A stretch of DNA of 64,000 nt from Corynebacterium sp. ACRQK (GTDB lineage Bacteria; Actinomycetota; Actinomycetes; Mycobacteriales; Mycobacteriaceae). Under the pieces are notes generated by a model. It did no database searches. It saw only the letters and a list, made by a program, of their open reading frames with translations, and was not told the DNA's origin. Each line of letters starts with the position of its first letter. Positions within the stretch are counted from its first letter, which is position 1. Below are positions 55,825 to 64,000 of the stretch, in pieces. The position numbers and the translations under genes are program-made. The stretch covers positions 496,001 to 560,000 of the forward strand of contig NZ_JAKRMU010000001.1 of NCBI RefSeq assembly GCF_022345965.1, given 5' to 3'.

Positions 55825-57249
55825 ATGAAGACTCGAAACTCCGATTCAGGTGCCGCGGAAGGCACCTCTAACCAACTGGGTCACAGTCTAGAGACCCGGC
55901 ACCTAACCATGATGGGCTTGGGCTCGGCCATTGGCGCTGGTCTTTTTCTCGGCACGGGCGTGGGCATCCAGGCGGCAGGCCCGGCCGTGCTGCTTTCCTA
56001 CATTGTCGCCGGCATTGTGGTGATCGCTGTCATGCAGATGCTGGGTGAGCTCGCCGCCGCTCGCCCAGCCTCCGGTACCTTCGCCACCTACGGCCAGATG
56101 GCTTTCGGCCGCTGGAATGGCTTTGCTCTGGGCTGGCTGTACTGGTTCATGCTGATCATGGTGATGGGGGCCGAGATTACCGGCGCGGGAGCGATCATGG
56201 GCGCGTGGTTCGGCGTAGAAGGTTGGATCCCCGGCCTGGTGTGCGTGGTGCTGTTCACCATCGTGAACCTGGCTGGCGTACGCGGTTTCGGCGAGTTCGA
56301 ATACTGGTTCGCCTTCATCAAGGTCGCCGTCATCGTCATCTTCCTGCTTATCGGCACGACTCTACTGCTGGGGCTGTTTCCCAGCTACGACTCCCCCGGC
56401 CTCAGCAACTTCTCTGACTTCGCTCCCAATGGCATCTCCGGTATGGCGGTAGGCCTACTGGCTGTGGCTTTCGCCTTCGGCGGCATTGAGATCGTTACGA
56501 TTGCTGCCGCGGAGTCGAAGGACCCGGCGAACTCCATCGCCGCCGCCGTGCGCGCCGTCATCTGGCGTATTTCCATTTTCTACCTGGGCAGTGTCTTCCT
56601 GATCACCGCCCTGCTGCCCTTCGACACCCTGGGTGAGGCCGAATCCGCCGAGGAGTCTCCGTTCACCCGCATCTTGGCTCTCGCCCAGATGCCGGGCATC
56701 GTCGAGATCATGGAGGCCGTGATCGTCCTGGCTCTGCTGTCGGCCTTCAACGCGCAGATTTATGCGACCAGCCGTCTAATGTACAGCTTCTCCCAGGAGC
56801 GCAATGCGCCGCGCTGGTTCCGCAAGACCAACGCCCAAAAAGTGCCTTACCGCGCCGTGTGGTGCTCCCTGTTCTTCGCCTTCGTCTCCGTTGCGCTGCA
56901 GGTGTGGGGGCCGGAGGACCTGATAAAGATCCTGTTCAACGCCGTCGGCGGCACGCTACTGGTCATCTGGATGTTTATCGTGCTGGCCCAGATCAAGCTG
57001 CGCCCCACCTTCGAACGCGATGGCAGCCTTTCCGTGCGCATGTGGGGCTACCCTGTGCTGCCCTGGCTGACATTCTTGGCACTCATCGCCCTGACGGTCT
57101 TGATGCTCTTCGACGACGACGCTCGCTTGCAGGTCCTCACCGTCACCATCGCCTTTGTGGTCCTGAGTGTGATCGGTCTGGTGCTGCAGAAAATGCAGGG
57201 GTCGCAGGTGGCCGATGACACCACGGTGGGCAGCGACTCCAACGCATAG
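55825..57249 (+). CDS. Amino-acid permease (APC/AAT family)
   Basis: This 474-residue permease has about 12 membrane segments. The AAT signature [21 protein letters not shown] is near residues 24-44, with the conserved [17 protein letters not shown] region after it. It imports amino acids with protons; the ProY/GabP/CycA group is the closest by pattern. The frame opens 60 codons earlier, but ATG at 55825 is used because the sequence before it is not membrane-protein-like. It sits between dapE and dapD, which may mean an indirect link to lysine metabolism. Confidence 0.88.
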   Translation: MKTRNSDSGAAEGTSNQLGHSLETRHLTMMGLGSAIGAGLFLGTGVGIQAAGPAVLLSYIVAGIVVIAVMQMLGELAAARPASGTFATYGQMAFGRWNGFALGWLYWFMLIMVMGAEITGAGAIMGAWFGVEGWIPGLVCVVLFTIVNLAGVRGFGEFEYWFAFIKVAVIVIFLLIGTTLLLGLFPSYDSPGLSNFSDFAPNGISGMAVGLLAVAFAFGGIEIVTIAAAESKDPANSIAAAVRAVIWRISIFYLGSVFLITALLPFDTLGEAESAEESPFTRILALAQMPGIVEIMEAVIVLALLSAFNAQIYATSRLMYSFSQERNAPRWFRKTNAQKVPYRAVWCSLFFAFVSVALQVWGPEDLIKILFNAVGGTLLVIWMFIVLAQIKLRPTFERDGSLSVRMWGYPVLPWLTFLALIALTVLMLFDDDARLQVLTVTIAFVVLSVIGLVLQKMQGSQVADDTTVGSDSNA

Positions 57250-57264
57250 GTTCAAACACATATG

Positions 57265-57270
57265 TAGGAT
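57265..57270 (+). promoter_or_regulatory. -10 element of leaderless dapD promoter
   Basis: TAGGAT ends 8 nt before the dapD ATG, the same hexamer and spacing as at dapE. Confidence 0.45.
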
Positions 57271-57278
57271 CGGCAACC

Positions 57279-58310
57279 ATGACTTCTGCCTATGGACATG
57301 GATTTGCCACTCTGACCGATTCTGGCGACGTGCTGGACACCTGGTTTTTCGAGTTCGACCTCGGCACAGCTGATGCCCGTGCCACTGAATCTGGCACCGC
57401 CGGTTCCACCGAGTCGGGCACGCAGGTGCTCGATCTTTCTGACGCCACCGCCTCCGCCCCTGAACCCTTCCGTCCCCTGGTCAATCTGGCTAGCAAGGAC
57501 GAGTTCCGCGGCACTCGCCGCGTAGCGGTGACCACTACCATCGCCGATCTGGACGCTGCACCAGCCGATGCGCACGACGCTTACCTGCGCCTGCACCTGA
57601 TCTCCGGTCGCAAGATCCAACCCCACGGCTGCAACTTGGATGGCCTGTTCGGCCTGCTTAGCAATGTGGTGTGGACGAACTACGGCCCGTGCGCCGTCCC
57701 CGGTTTCGAGTCTGTCCGCGCCCGCCTGCAGGCCGAGCGCGGCCCGGTGACGGTCTACAGCGTGGATAAGTTCCCGCGCATGGTGGATTACGTGGTCCCC
57801 ACGGGTGTGCGTATCGGCGATGCGGACCGCGTGCGCCTGGGTGCTCACTTGGCCGAGGGCACGACCGTTATGCACGAGGGCTTCATTAACTTCAATGCAG
57901 GCACGCTGGGTTCCTCCATGGTTGAGGGCCGCATTTCCGGTGGCGTGGTGGTGGGCGACGGCTCCGACATCGGTGGCGGCGCTTCTGTCATGGGCACTCT
58001 GTCCGGTGGTGGCAAGGAGGTCATTTCCATCGGCGAGCGTTGCTTGCTGGGCGCGAACTCCGGCGTGGGCATTTCCCTGGGCGATGACGTTACGGTCGAG
58101 GCCGGCCTGTACATCACCTTCGGCACCAAGGTGACCCTCACCGACGAGGTAGCCAAGCAGTTGGGTAAGCAGGCAGGCGTATCCGTCAAGGCCTCCGAGC
58201 TTTCGGGCGCCAGCGGGCTCCTATTCCGCCGCAATTCCGTCTCCGGCGCAGTCGAGGCCGTCGCGAATGCCTCCGCTGTCGAGCTCAACGAGGCTCTGCA
58301 CGCCAACTAG
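57279..58310 (+). CDS. dapD: Tetrahydrodipicolinate N-succinyltransferase
   Basis: This 343-residue enzyme transfers succinyl from succinyl-CoA to tetrahydrodipicolinate in lysine/meso-DAP synthesis. The C-terminal half is a left-handed beta-helix with [38 protein letters not shown] and [21 protein letters not shown], as in the mycobacterial-type DapD (Rv1201c). The protein is longer than mycobacterial DapD because of a Ser/Gly/Glu/Thr-rich insert near residues 30-50 made of two TESGT units. The substrate succinyl-CoA is made by the OdhA complex encoded elsewhere in the window. Confidence 0.95.
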   Translation: MTSAYGHGFATLTDSGDVLDTWFFEFDLGTADARATESGTAGSTESGTQVLDLSDATASAPEPFRPLVNLASKDEFRGTRRVAVTTTIADLDAAPADAHDAYLRLHLISGRKIQPHGCNLDGLFGLLSNVVWTNYGPCAVPGFESVRARLQAERGPVTVYSVDKFPRMVDYVVPTGVRIGDADRVRLGAHLAEGTTVMHEGFINFNAGTLGSSMVEGRISGGVVVGDGSDIGGGASVMGTLSGGGKEVISIGERCLLGANSGVGISLGDDVTVEAGLYITFGTKVTLTDEVAKQLGKQAGVSVKASELSGASGLLFRRNSVSGAVEAVANASAVELNEALHAN

Positions 58311-58323
58311 GCGCGTGCACTAA

Positions 58324-59247
58324 CTAGGCCAAGCTCCCCCACTGGGACCACGGCTTTTCCAGGCAGTGCTCGATCTCGATGCGCTGCCTGTTTTTTGATG
58401 ACGCCACCAGTGCCAGCTCAATAGCGACGGCACGCAAGCACAGGGCGCCCTCCCCGGGACGGTATTCCGGGTACGTGTCATCGCCGTTAATAGGAGCTCC
58501 CAGATGATTCATCAGTACCCGCAGCTGGTGTGTATACCCCGTCAAGGGTTGTAGTTCGTACACGGCCGTGGGGGTGCCCCCACGTATGGCTTCCGCGGGT
58601 GTGACTTCCGCACCAGCACGGCTGGCGAGCTTCCGGATGCGCGTGACGGTCGGCCGAGCCTGCTCCCCGCCCACAACCTTCACCTGCGGGTCGCCCTTAA
58701 TTTTCAGCATCGGCAGCTGCACTTCCTGCCACTGCGTCATGATCTCCGGAATGTCCGCGGCCAGCGCCTGATACGTCTTGGTGACCTCGCGGCGCTGAAA
58801 TTGTGTCTGTAGGAACCCACGGGTGGCCGGGTTGCGCGCGAGCACCAGCAGGCCGCGGGTATCCCGGTCCAGCCGGTGGGCTGCCACCAACTCGGGTTCC
58901 TGCCGACGTACGCGCATCAGCGACTGTGCGGTCGCCCGCAGCAGTCTGCCGTTGGGGGTGGACGGCAAACCGTGGGGCTTATCCACCACCACGGCATCCG
59001 GGCCGGAATACAACACAGGAATGTCCGCCGCCAACAGCTCTGCGGGTTCTTCTGGGAAGTCGGGATAGACCCATGTGGGCGTCCGCCTCGCAAGAACAAG
59101 CCCCGGAGCCAGCGAGGTGCCAGGGGCGTAGGGTGAATCGCCCGCAGCAGCGGCCAGATAGGTGCGGCCATCGTCGGGAACGCGGCCGCTCAGCATGGCT
59201 TTAACGGCGGATACGCCGTGGCGCGGCGGCGGGCGCCAGCGTTGCAA
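58324..59247 (-). CDS. RluA-family pseudouridine synthase
   Basis: This 307-residue enzyme isomerises uridine in rRNA or tRNA. The catalytic motif is AHRLDRDTRGLLVLA near residue 145, followed by QFQRREVTKTYQALA and, near the C-terminus, LTGYTHQLRVLMNHLGAPINGDDTYPEY. There is no obvious N-terminal S4 domain. The only start in frame before a stop is TTG at 59247, 26 bp after dapC, so it may be translated at a low level or coupled. The target base is unknown. Confidence 0.85.
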   Translation of the reverse strand: MQRWRPPPRHGVSAVKAMLSGRVPDDGRTYLAAAAGDSPYAPGTSLAPGLVLARRTPTWVYPDFPEEPAELLAADIPVLYSGPDAVVVDKPHGLPSTPNGRLLRATAQSLMRVRRQEPELVAAHRLDRDTRGLLVLARNPATRGFLQTQFQRREVTKTYQALAADIPEIMTQWQEVQLPMLKIKGDPQVKVVGGEQARPTVTRIRKLASRAGAEVTPAEAIRGGTPTAVYELQPLTGYTHQLRVLMNHLGAPINGDDTYPEYRPGEGALCLRAVAIELALVASSKNRQRIEIEHCLEKPWSQWGSLA

Positions 59248-59273
59248 GGCGGGGATGAGGCTCAGAGCTCCCG

Positions 59274-60410
59274 CTACCGGGCGGCTGCGGGATCTTCGCC
59301 GGTCAAGCGGCGGGCGGCAGCCTCAATTCGCTCGTCGGTGGCGGTGAGGCCCACGCGGACAAAGTTCTTGCCCTTCGGGCCGTAGAAGTCACCCGGAGCA
59401 ACGAGGATGCCCTTATCGGCCAGCTCAGCGACAGTTTCGCGACCGTCGCGCCCCTGCGTGGCCCACAGGTACAGGCCACCGTCGGAGTACTCGATGTCGA
59501 AGCCAACCTCCAGCAGGGCAGCCTTCAGCAGATCGCGGCGGTGGCGGTACAGCTGCTTCTGCAGAATCTCGTGACCATCCTCCACCAGCGCGGCCACCAT
59601 GGCGGACTGGATCGGCCCGGGGTTCATCAGGCCCGCGTGGCGGCGGATGCCCAGCAGCTCCTGGATCAACTCGCCGTCGCCGGCCAACCAGCCTGCGCGA
59701 TAAGAGGCGAGGTTGGAGGTCTTCGACAGCGAGTGCACGGCAATTAGGTTGGTGAAGTCTCCCCCACACACCGCCGGATCCAAGATCGACACAGGGCGCT
59801 CCTCGCCCCAACCCAGGCCCAGGTAGCACTCGTCGGAGACGATGATGGTGCCGCGTTCCCGGGCGAACTCCACGAATTTGCGCAGGTGATCCACGCCCAG
59901 CACCTGGCCGTGCGGGTTCGCCGGGGAGTTCAGGTAAATCAGCGCCGGGGTCTGCGGCCCCAACTTCAGCAGCGAATCGCTGCGCAGCACATCGGCCCCG
60001 GCCAGGCGGGCGGAGACCTCGTAAGTCGGATAGGCCAGCTCCGGGATCACCACCGTGTGACCCGCCCCGATCCCCAGCAGGGTGGGCATCCAGGCGATGG
60101 CTTCCTTAGTGCCGATCACCGGCAGCACCTGGGTATCGGCATCCAGCCCCCGCACCTGGAAGCGGCGCTCCATCGCCCCCACGATGGCCTCACGCAGCTC
60201 CTTGGTGCCCTTCGTCTGCGGGTAGCCAGGCTCCGCGGCGGACTCCGTTAGCGCCAGCTGAATGGCCGGGGAGACCGGATCTACAGGAGTGCCGACCGAC
60301 AAATCCACAATCCCATCTGGGTGGCTGGTCGCCTTGGCCTTAGCCTCGGCAAGCGAATCCCACGGGAAGTCGGGCAGTCGGTCGGCTACTTTGGTGCGCT
60401 TGAAGGTCAT
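59274..60410 (-). CDS. dapC: Succinyldiaminopimelate aminotransferase
   Basis: This 378-residue fold-I PLP aminotransferase has SLSKTSNLASYRAGW with the PLP lysine (about residue 228) and the substrate-binding arginine in NFVRVGLTATDERIEAAARRL. It transfers an amino group from glutamate to N-succinyl-2-amino-6-ketopimelate. The ferredoxin gene fdxC directly upstream on the same strand is the same arrangement as Rv1177/Rv1178. TAGAGT lies 6 nt before the ATG. Assignment as DapC rather than another class I aminotransferase rests on context. Confidence 0.85.
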   Translation of the reverse strand: MTFKRTKVADRLPDFPWDSLAEAKAKATSHPDGIVDLSVGTPVDPVSPAIQLALTESAAEPGYPQTKGTKELREAIVGAMERRFQVRGLDADTQVLPVIGTKEAIAWMPTLLGIGAGHTVVIPELAYPTYEVSARLAGADVLRSDSLLKLGPQTPALIYLNSPANPHGQVLGVDHLRKFVEFARERGTIIVSDECYLGLGWGEERPVSILDPAVCGGDFTNLIAVHSLSKTSNLASYRAGWLAGDGELIQELLGIRRHAGLMNPGPIQSAMVAALVEDGHEILQKQLYRHRRDLLKAALLEVGFDIEYSDGGLYLWATQGRDGRETVAELADKGILVAPGDFYGPKGKNFVRVGLTATDERIEAAARRLTGEDPAAAR

Positions 60411-60487
60411 GCTTGTACTCTATACCGCCTGTTTGGTACCCCCGGCGCTAACCGGTGCAAGCGTGGGAGTCAATAAAGAAAAAGCGG

Positions 60488-60805
60488 TTAGGCCTGCGGC
60501 GGCAGGTTGGCGATCAGCTCCGCGTCGAAATCCTGCGGCCCCAGCTTGGCGGCACCGCCCGGGGAACCCAGATCGTCAAAGAACGCAGCGTTGGCGTCGT
60601 TGTACTCTTCCCACTCGTCCGGCACGTCATCTTCGTAGAAGATGGCCTCAACCGGGCAGACAGGCTCGCAGGCGCCACAGTCCACGCACTCATCCGGGTG
60701 GATGTACAGCATGCGCTTGCCTTCGTAGATGCAGTCAACAGGGCACTCTTCTACGCAAGCGCGGTCCAATACGTCTACACAGGGCTGCGCAATCGTGTAG
60801 GTCAT
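60488..60805 (-). CDS. fdxC: Seven-iron ferredoxin
   Basis: This 105-residue ferredoxin has two cluster motifs: [17 protein letters not shown] for the [3Fe-4S] cluster (with the CxxxxxxC and ECPVDC pattern) and [17 protein letters not shown] for the [4Fe-4S] cluster. It is acidic, as expected of an electron carrier, and could serve cytochromes P450 or other redox enzymes. The start ATG is preceded by AAAGGGTAGG. dapC lies 77 bp downstream. Confidence 0.93.
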   Translation of the reverse strand: MTYTIAQPCVDVLDRACVEECPVDCIYEGKRMLYIHPDECVDCGACEPVCPVEAIFYEDDVPDEWEEYNDANAAFFDDLGSPGGAAKLGPQDFDAELIANLPPQA

Positions 60806-60874
60806 TGTCTAAATACCTACCCTTTCTGAAAAGTTCGTCATACTCCACAGAGCTCTCTTTGAGCTTCTATTCTG

Positions 60875-61324
60875 TCACTTCACCGGTTCCAGTGGAAACT
60901 GAGGGCGAAGTGGCCACGCGGCCGCTGCCATACCGACCACCAACAGCAGCATAGACCACACGGTCTGTGGCATTAACGTCGCCTCGCCGACAGGCAGCTC
61001 CGGCCACATCACCGCCAGCAGATAGCCGGCCAGCCACACGAGCGCGGGAATGCCCGCTATCAGCTTGTTATCGGTCCACAGAAGGGCGGTTTTCGTCACC
61101 GCGCGGTTGAAGAAGAACGCAAACAGGATTGTCCACGGCAGCGGCACCAGCGTGTCCCCCACCGTAATGCGCGAGCCGATGTATAAAACGCTGATGAACA
61201 GCCCGAACAGCGCGCCGATGGAGAGCCAGACGATGCCGGAAATGCGCTCAGCGCGCGTCGTATCTTGGCGTGCCTGACTCTTGGTGGGGTGGCCCCAGTT
61301 GGGCTCGTCTTTCTTCGCGTTCAC
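60875..61324 (-). CDS. Four-helix membrane protein
   Basis: This protein of about 149 residues has four hydrophobic segments (ISGIVWLSIGALFGLFISVLY, PLPWTILFAFFFNRAVTK, LIAGIPALVWLAGYLLAVMW and VWSMLLLVVGMAAAAWPL). It corresponds by position to Rv1171, next to mshB. GTG at 61324 is preferred because TAGGAT lies 8 nt upstream (leaderless); the frame is open to 61369. The function is unknown. Confidence 0.7.
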   Translation of the reverse strand: MNAKKDEPNWGHPTKSQARQDTTRAERISGIVWLSIGALFGLFISVLYIGSRITVGDTLVPLPWTILFAFFFNRAVTKTALLWTDNKLIAGIPALVWLAGYLLAVMWPELPVGEATLMPQTVWSMLLLVVGMAAAAWPLRPQFPLEPVK

Positions 61325-61332
61325 GTCGAACC

Positions 61333-61338
61333 ATCCTA
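61333..61338 (-). promoter_or_regulatory. -10 element of leaderless promoter
   Basis: TAGGAT on the minus strand ends 8 nt before the GTG at 61324. Confidence 0.45.
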
Positions 61339-61398
61339 GTGCCCTACCCCGTAGGACCTCCAAGGCCACGCGGTGTGGAGCCTAAGTGCCCCGCCGTC

Positions 61399-62403
61399 TC
61401 AGACCAGCTTTTCCCCCAGCGCGCGGGCAAAGAAATCCTCGGGCACGCCGGGGGCCGTCCAGCCCAGGCGATAGCTTTCACTGTCCAGCAGCGGCTGCGT
61501 AATAAGGTTCGACAGGCAGAACAGGGCGGTTGCTGTAGGCGCCGGCGGGTTAGAGTCCCGCACCTGGTCATTGACGTCCGAGGCCGTGCCATCAGCCACC
61601 CAAATCTGGGTGGCGTGGGCACGCATGGCGGCCTGCTTGGCCGCCACGTCCTCTGCGGTTCCGTGAATCACCAGATCGACCTCCACAGAGGGCACGGTCG
61701 CGATCTCCCCTGCAGCAGGCAAGGTCCAGCCTTCGGGCACGGCCGCCGGGTCCTCCTCGAGACCCTGCATCCCCTCGGCGAACTTCTCTTCCTCCGTCAC
61801 GCACCACAGCACCTGGCTGGGAACGAAGACGTCTGCGTCTGCCTCCTCTGTACCCGCGCTACTCAGCCGCCGCACGGCCTCGTGCACAATGCGATGCGCC
61901 TGCTTGTGGTCCGGGTGCCCGTAGCCGCCGTCGGCGGCATACGTCAGGATCACCTCCGGCCGGATGCGCTGAATCTGCTGGATCAGCTGCTCTACCTGCG
62001 TATCCAGCAGTTTCTGCGCTGCCTCGGTCTCGCGCGCAAAAGCCCGCGAATGGCGGATGGACTCACTGCCCTCCATGCCCGAATCCCGCCACGCACCGCA
62101 GCCGCCCAGAAGGTTCGGTCCGTGCTGCACCCCCAGCGCACTGAGCGCCCGCTGCAGTTCCGCGATGCGGTAACCACCGAGCATTCCCGTGCCGCGTTCG
62201 TACTGCTGGGCGTCCATAAGAGCTAGGTACTTCTCCCCGATCACCTCGCCTTCCTCGCCGAGGGTGCAGGTGACAACGGCAACGTCGTGGCCCAGCCGCC
62301 GCGCCTTGGCTAGCGCCAGCCCCGTCCACAGGGTTTCGTCGTCCGGGTGCGCATGCACCGCCATTACGGTGATCTTCTGCGCTGCGGCGGGGGTTCTGAT
62401 CAC
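61399..62403 (-). CDS. mshB: Mycothiol deacetylase MshB
   Basis: This 334-residue zinc enzyme deacetylates GlcNAc-inositol, the second enzymatic step of mycothiol synthesis. The AHPDDETLWTG motif at about residue 17 supplies zinc ligands and the catalytic Asp, and GHPDHKQAHRIV supplies the remaining His. The start is GTG, 3 nt after the lpqW stop, so the two are cotranscribed and probably translationally coupled. Position and order (lpqW, mshB, membrane protein, fdxC, dapC) follow mycobacteria. Confidence 0.93.
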   Translation of the reverse strand: MIRTPAAAQKITVMAVHAHPDDETLWTGLALAKARRLGHDVAVVTCTLGEEGEVIGEKYLALMDAQQYERGTGMLGGYRIAELQRALSALGVQHGPNLLGGCGAWRDSGMEGSESIRHSRAFARETEAAQKLLDTQVEQLIQQIQRIRPEVILTYAADGGYGHPDHKQAHRIVHEAVRRLSSAGTEEADADVFVPSQVLWCVTEEEKFAEGMQGLEEDPAAVPEGWTLPAAGEIATVPSVEVDLVIHGTAEDVAAKQAAMRAHATQIWVADGTASDVNDQVRDSNPPAPTATALFCLSNLITQPLLDSESYRLGWTAPGVPEDFFARALGEKLV

Positions 62404-62406
62404 GGG

Positions 62407-64000
62407 TTAATCCTCCTGGAGGGCGTTTTCTGCAGCGTTGCGCTTGTTTTCCTCGATGGGGCTTAAGGTCCATCGCGGTGCCGAGATCAGCACCGAGCTG
62501 CTGTTATCCAGCGGCCAGTCTTCCAGCCCCGGAGTCGGCCCGTTGAGCCTGTCGGACGTCACCACGGTGAAGCGGTCGGACAGAATCGGCAGTACTGTGG
62601 AGATTTCCGCGATCCGATCGTCCAGCTTCTCTCGCTCGTCGTTAAGGTCGGCGTGGCCTTCGCTGAGTTTGTTTAAGCGTTCTTCCAGGTCACGGTCGCA
62701 GGTACCGCTGAGGTTCCCACCCCTGGGGATGTTGGGGTGTGACGCCCCTTCGTCCCCGCTGCCGTTACCCTCAGCTGGGTTCTTCGAGTCTGCGTCGCCG
62801 GACGGATCTGCAGAACCTTCCTCCTCGGGAGCGGTGGTGCAACCGTACTGTTCCACATAGTCGAAGGTGGCCTGCGGGCTGCGTTGCCACGTCACCACGC
62901 CGTCGACTTCTCCCTGCTCCACAGCCGAACCAAGAATCTCTCCCGCGTAGTCAGTGCGCACAGTAGCTGGAATTCCGGCGTGCAGCAGCTGGTCCACGAC
63001 GGAGCGGGCAGCATCCACTGCCATCTGATCATCAGTGACCGCGCCGATGACGATGCCGTCTGGGCGCTCGTCAGACTGCAGGTCACGAGGCATCTCCGCG
63101 GCAGTCTTCGGGGTGGCGTTCCAGCGCGGCGCCTCTACTTCCGGATCCTGGGAGACGATCCGCGCGATTCGCTCCGCGTTGATCGCCCCCAGTACCCGTC
63201 GGCGGGTTTCCTGGTCAGAGAAAATCGGGCTGGCCTGGTTGAGCTGCAGGTTCAGCTGCACGCCCCGGGCGGTGTTGCGTATCTGCGTGTAGGGCAGTTG
63301 GTTAAGAGCCAGATCGGTGGTGGCCGAACGGTGCGTCATGTACATCTGGATCTGCTCGGTGCGCATCATCTGCGCACCTGTGGATTCGTTAGGCACGGCG
63401 CTGAAGCGAATAATATCCGTCTTGGCTGCCTTCGAACCCCAGTAGCGGTCGTTGCGCTGCAATTCCAGCAGGCCGCGCCCCTCGTCCACGGACTTCACGG
63501 AGTACTGCCCCGCAGAAGCGACGGATCCCCCGTCCATCATCGTGCTGAAGCTGCGCCCCTCCGCCCGGTAAATATGGCTGGGCAAAAGGTGTGTGAACAG
63601 TCGCTTCCAGTTGTTCAGCGGCTTATCGAAGGTAACCTTGAAGCTCTTTTCCTTCTTCTCCGGCTCGATGGAGGTGATGTGGCGGTACAGCCCCTTCGCC
63701 TCCGCGAGGGGTTCGTCCACAATCGCTTTACGCAGGTATTGGAAGTCGGAGATAGTGATGGGCGTGCCATCGGACCACTGCGCCTCCGGCTGGAGGGTAT
63801 AGACCACTTCAGTCGGGTTCTCCCGGTCGTTTAGCTTGACCTCGCTGATCAGATCATCGTTGAGGTTCTCCCCCATCGAGCCAGCTGTGTAGACACTCGG
63901 CAGGGTCAGGTCGGCAACCGCCGCCACCACCGGGTTGCGGTTGCCCACCAGGTGCGGGTTGAGGTTGCCAGTGAAGCGATCCACGCCCACCGTGATCTCC
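62407..64000 (-). CDS. lpqW: LpqW-like solute-binding lipoprotein (partial)
   Basis: This gene runs off the window end. The reading frame stays open to 64000, so the N-terminal signal peptide and lipobox are not seen; at least 530 residues are present. It has the family 5 (OppA/DppA) solute-binding fold with VYTLQPEAQWSDGTPITISDFQYL and a FSAVPNESTGAQMM-like segment. No permease genes are adjacent. In mycobacteria and corynebacteria LpqW acts in lipomannan/lipoarabinomannan synthesis rather than peptide uptake, and its gene lies near mshB as here. A Gly/Ser/Glu/Asp-rich loop occurs near residue 395 of the visible part. Confidence 0.85.
   Translation of the reverse strand, partial: EITVGVDRFTGNLNPHLVGNRNPVVAAVADLTLPSVYTAGSMGENLNDDLISEVKLNDRENPTEVVYTLQPEAQWSDGTPITISDFQYLRKAIVDEPLAEAKGLYRHITSIEPEKKEKSFKVTFDKPLNNWKRLFTHLLPSHIYRAEGRSFSTMMDGGSVASAGQYSVKSVDEGRGLLELQRNDRYWGSKAAKTDIIRFSAVPNESTGAQMMRTEQIQMYMTHRSATTDLALNQLPYTQIRNTARGVQLNLQLNQASPIFSDQETRRRVLGAINAERIARIVSQDPEVEAPRWNATPKTAAEMPRDLQSDERPDGIVIGAVTDDQMAVDAARSVVDQLLHAGIPATVRTDYAGEILGSAVEQGEVDGVVTWQRSPQATFDYVEQYGCTTAPEEEGSADPSGDADSKNPAEGNGSGDEGASHPNIPRGGNLSGTCDRDLEERLNKLSEGHADLNDEREKLDDRIAEISTVLPILSDRFTVVTSDRLNGPTPGLEDWPLDNSSSVLISAPRWTLSPIEENKRNAAENALQED

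Noticed and set aside
28667..58405. Recurring TGACGCCACC motif
   Set aside because: It appears several times, in both coding and non-coding sites, without fixed position or strand; common codons (Asp-Ala-Thr) explain it.

Overview
The window is about 64 kb of chromosomal DNA from a high-GC actinobacterium, almost certainly a Corynebacterium. The evidence is a single-polypeptide 2-oxoglutarate decarboxylase/dehydrogenase carrying a fused E2 domain (odhA/kgd), an actinobacterial-type dapD, mycothiol biosynthesis (mshB), an LpqW-type lipoprotein, and gene order that follows corynebacterial and mycobacterial chromosomes. I cannot name the species from the sequence; a lipophilic, C. jeikeium-like species is only a guess.

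Layout. (1) 1-12.6 kb: translation and transcription termination (prfA, rho), then the aspartate-family block thrB, thrC, hom, lysA and argS on the minus strand. A divergent acyl-CoA synthetase and a DedA membrane protein sit between thrB and rho. (2) A tRNA-Arg(CCG) at 12.5 kb is followed by a small, poorly conserved patch: a lipoprotein and a tyrosine/aspartate-rich ORF. (3) 13.7-21.9 kb: a tightly packed minus-strand operon of a SNF2 helicase, a SWIM zinc-finger protein, an SbcD/YhaO-like nuclease and an SbcC/YhaN-like ATPase. It is the most system-like unit in the window. (4) 22-32.7 kb: putP, a membrane-anchored or secreted HNH nuclease, a membrane protein, a DEAD-box helicase, an FAD oxidoreductase, an esterase and several conserved unknowns. 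(5) 32.7-46.4 kb: a fused asymmetric ABC exporter, odhA, a lipoprotein, a PRC/MgtE_N/CBS protein, a DUF1003 protein, mrp, tatB, anti-sigma factor, sigE and an O-methyltransferase. This block is collinear with the C. glutamicum odhA-sigE region. (6) 46.5-51.5 kb: divergent glgC and glgA, a GH32-like protein that seems to have lost its catalytic residues, and an RlmA-like methyltransferase. (7) 51.7-64 kb: pepA, a DivIVA-like protein, a LOG-family protein, dapE, an amino-acid permease, dapD, a pseudouridine synthase, dapC, fdxC, a membrane protein, mshB and the truncated lpqW.

How the genes work together. hom, thrC, thrB and lysA, with dapC, dapD and dapE, cover much of threonine/methionine and succinylase-branch lysine/meso-DAP synthesis; meso-DAP also feeds peptidoglycan. 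sigE, its ZAS anti-sigma factor and tatB form an envelope-stress cluster. glgC and glgA make alpha-glucan.

A recurring feature is a TANNNT -10 element placed 7-8 nt before a start codon with little or no Shine-Dalgarno sequence, seen at about nine genes. This fits leaderless transcription. No CRISPR array, insertion sequence, prophage or rRNA operon was seen, and no gap between genes exceeds about 300 bp. I found no clearly new system. The best candidates for a second look are the SNF2/SWIM/SbcCD-like operon, the short ORF overlapping the rho start, the HNH gene whose start codon lies in a terminator hairpin, and the apparently dead GH32 homologue beside glgA.
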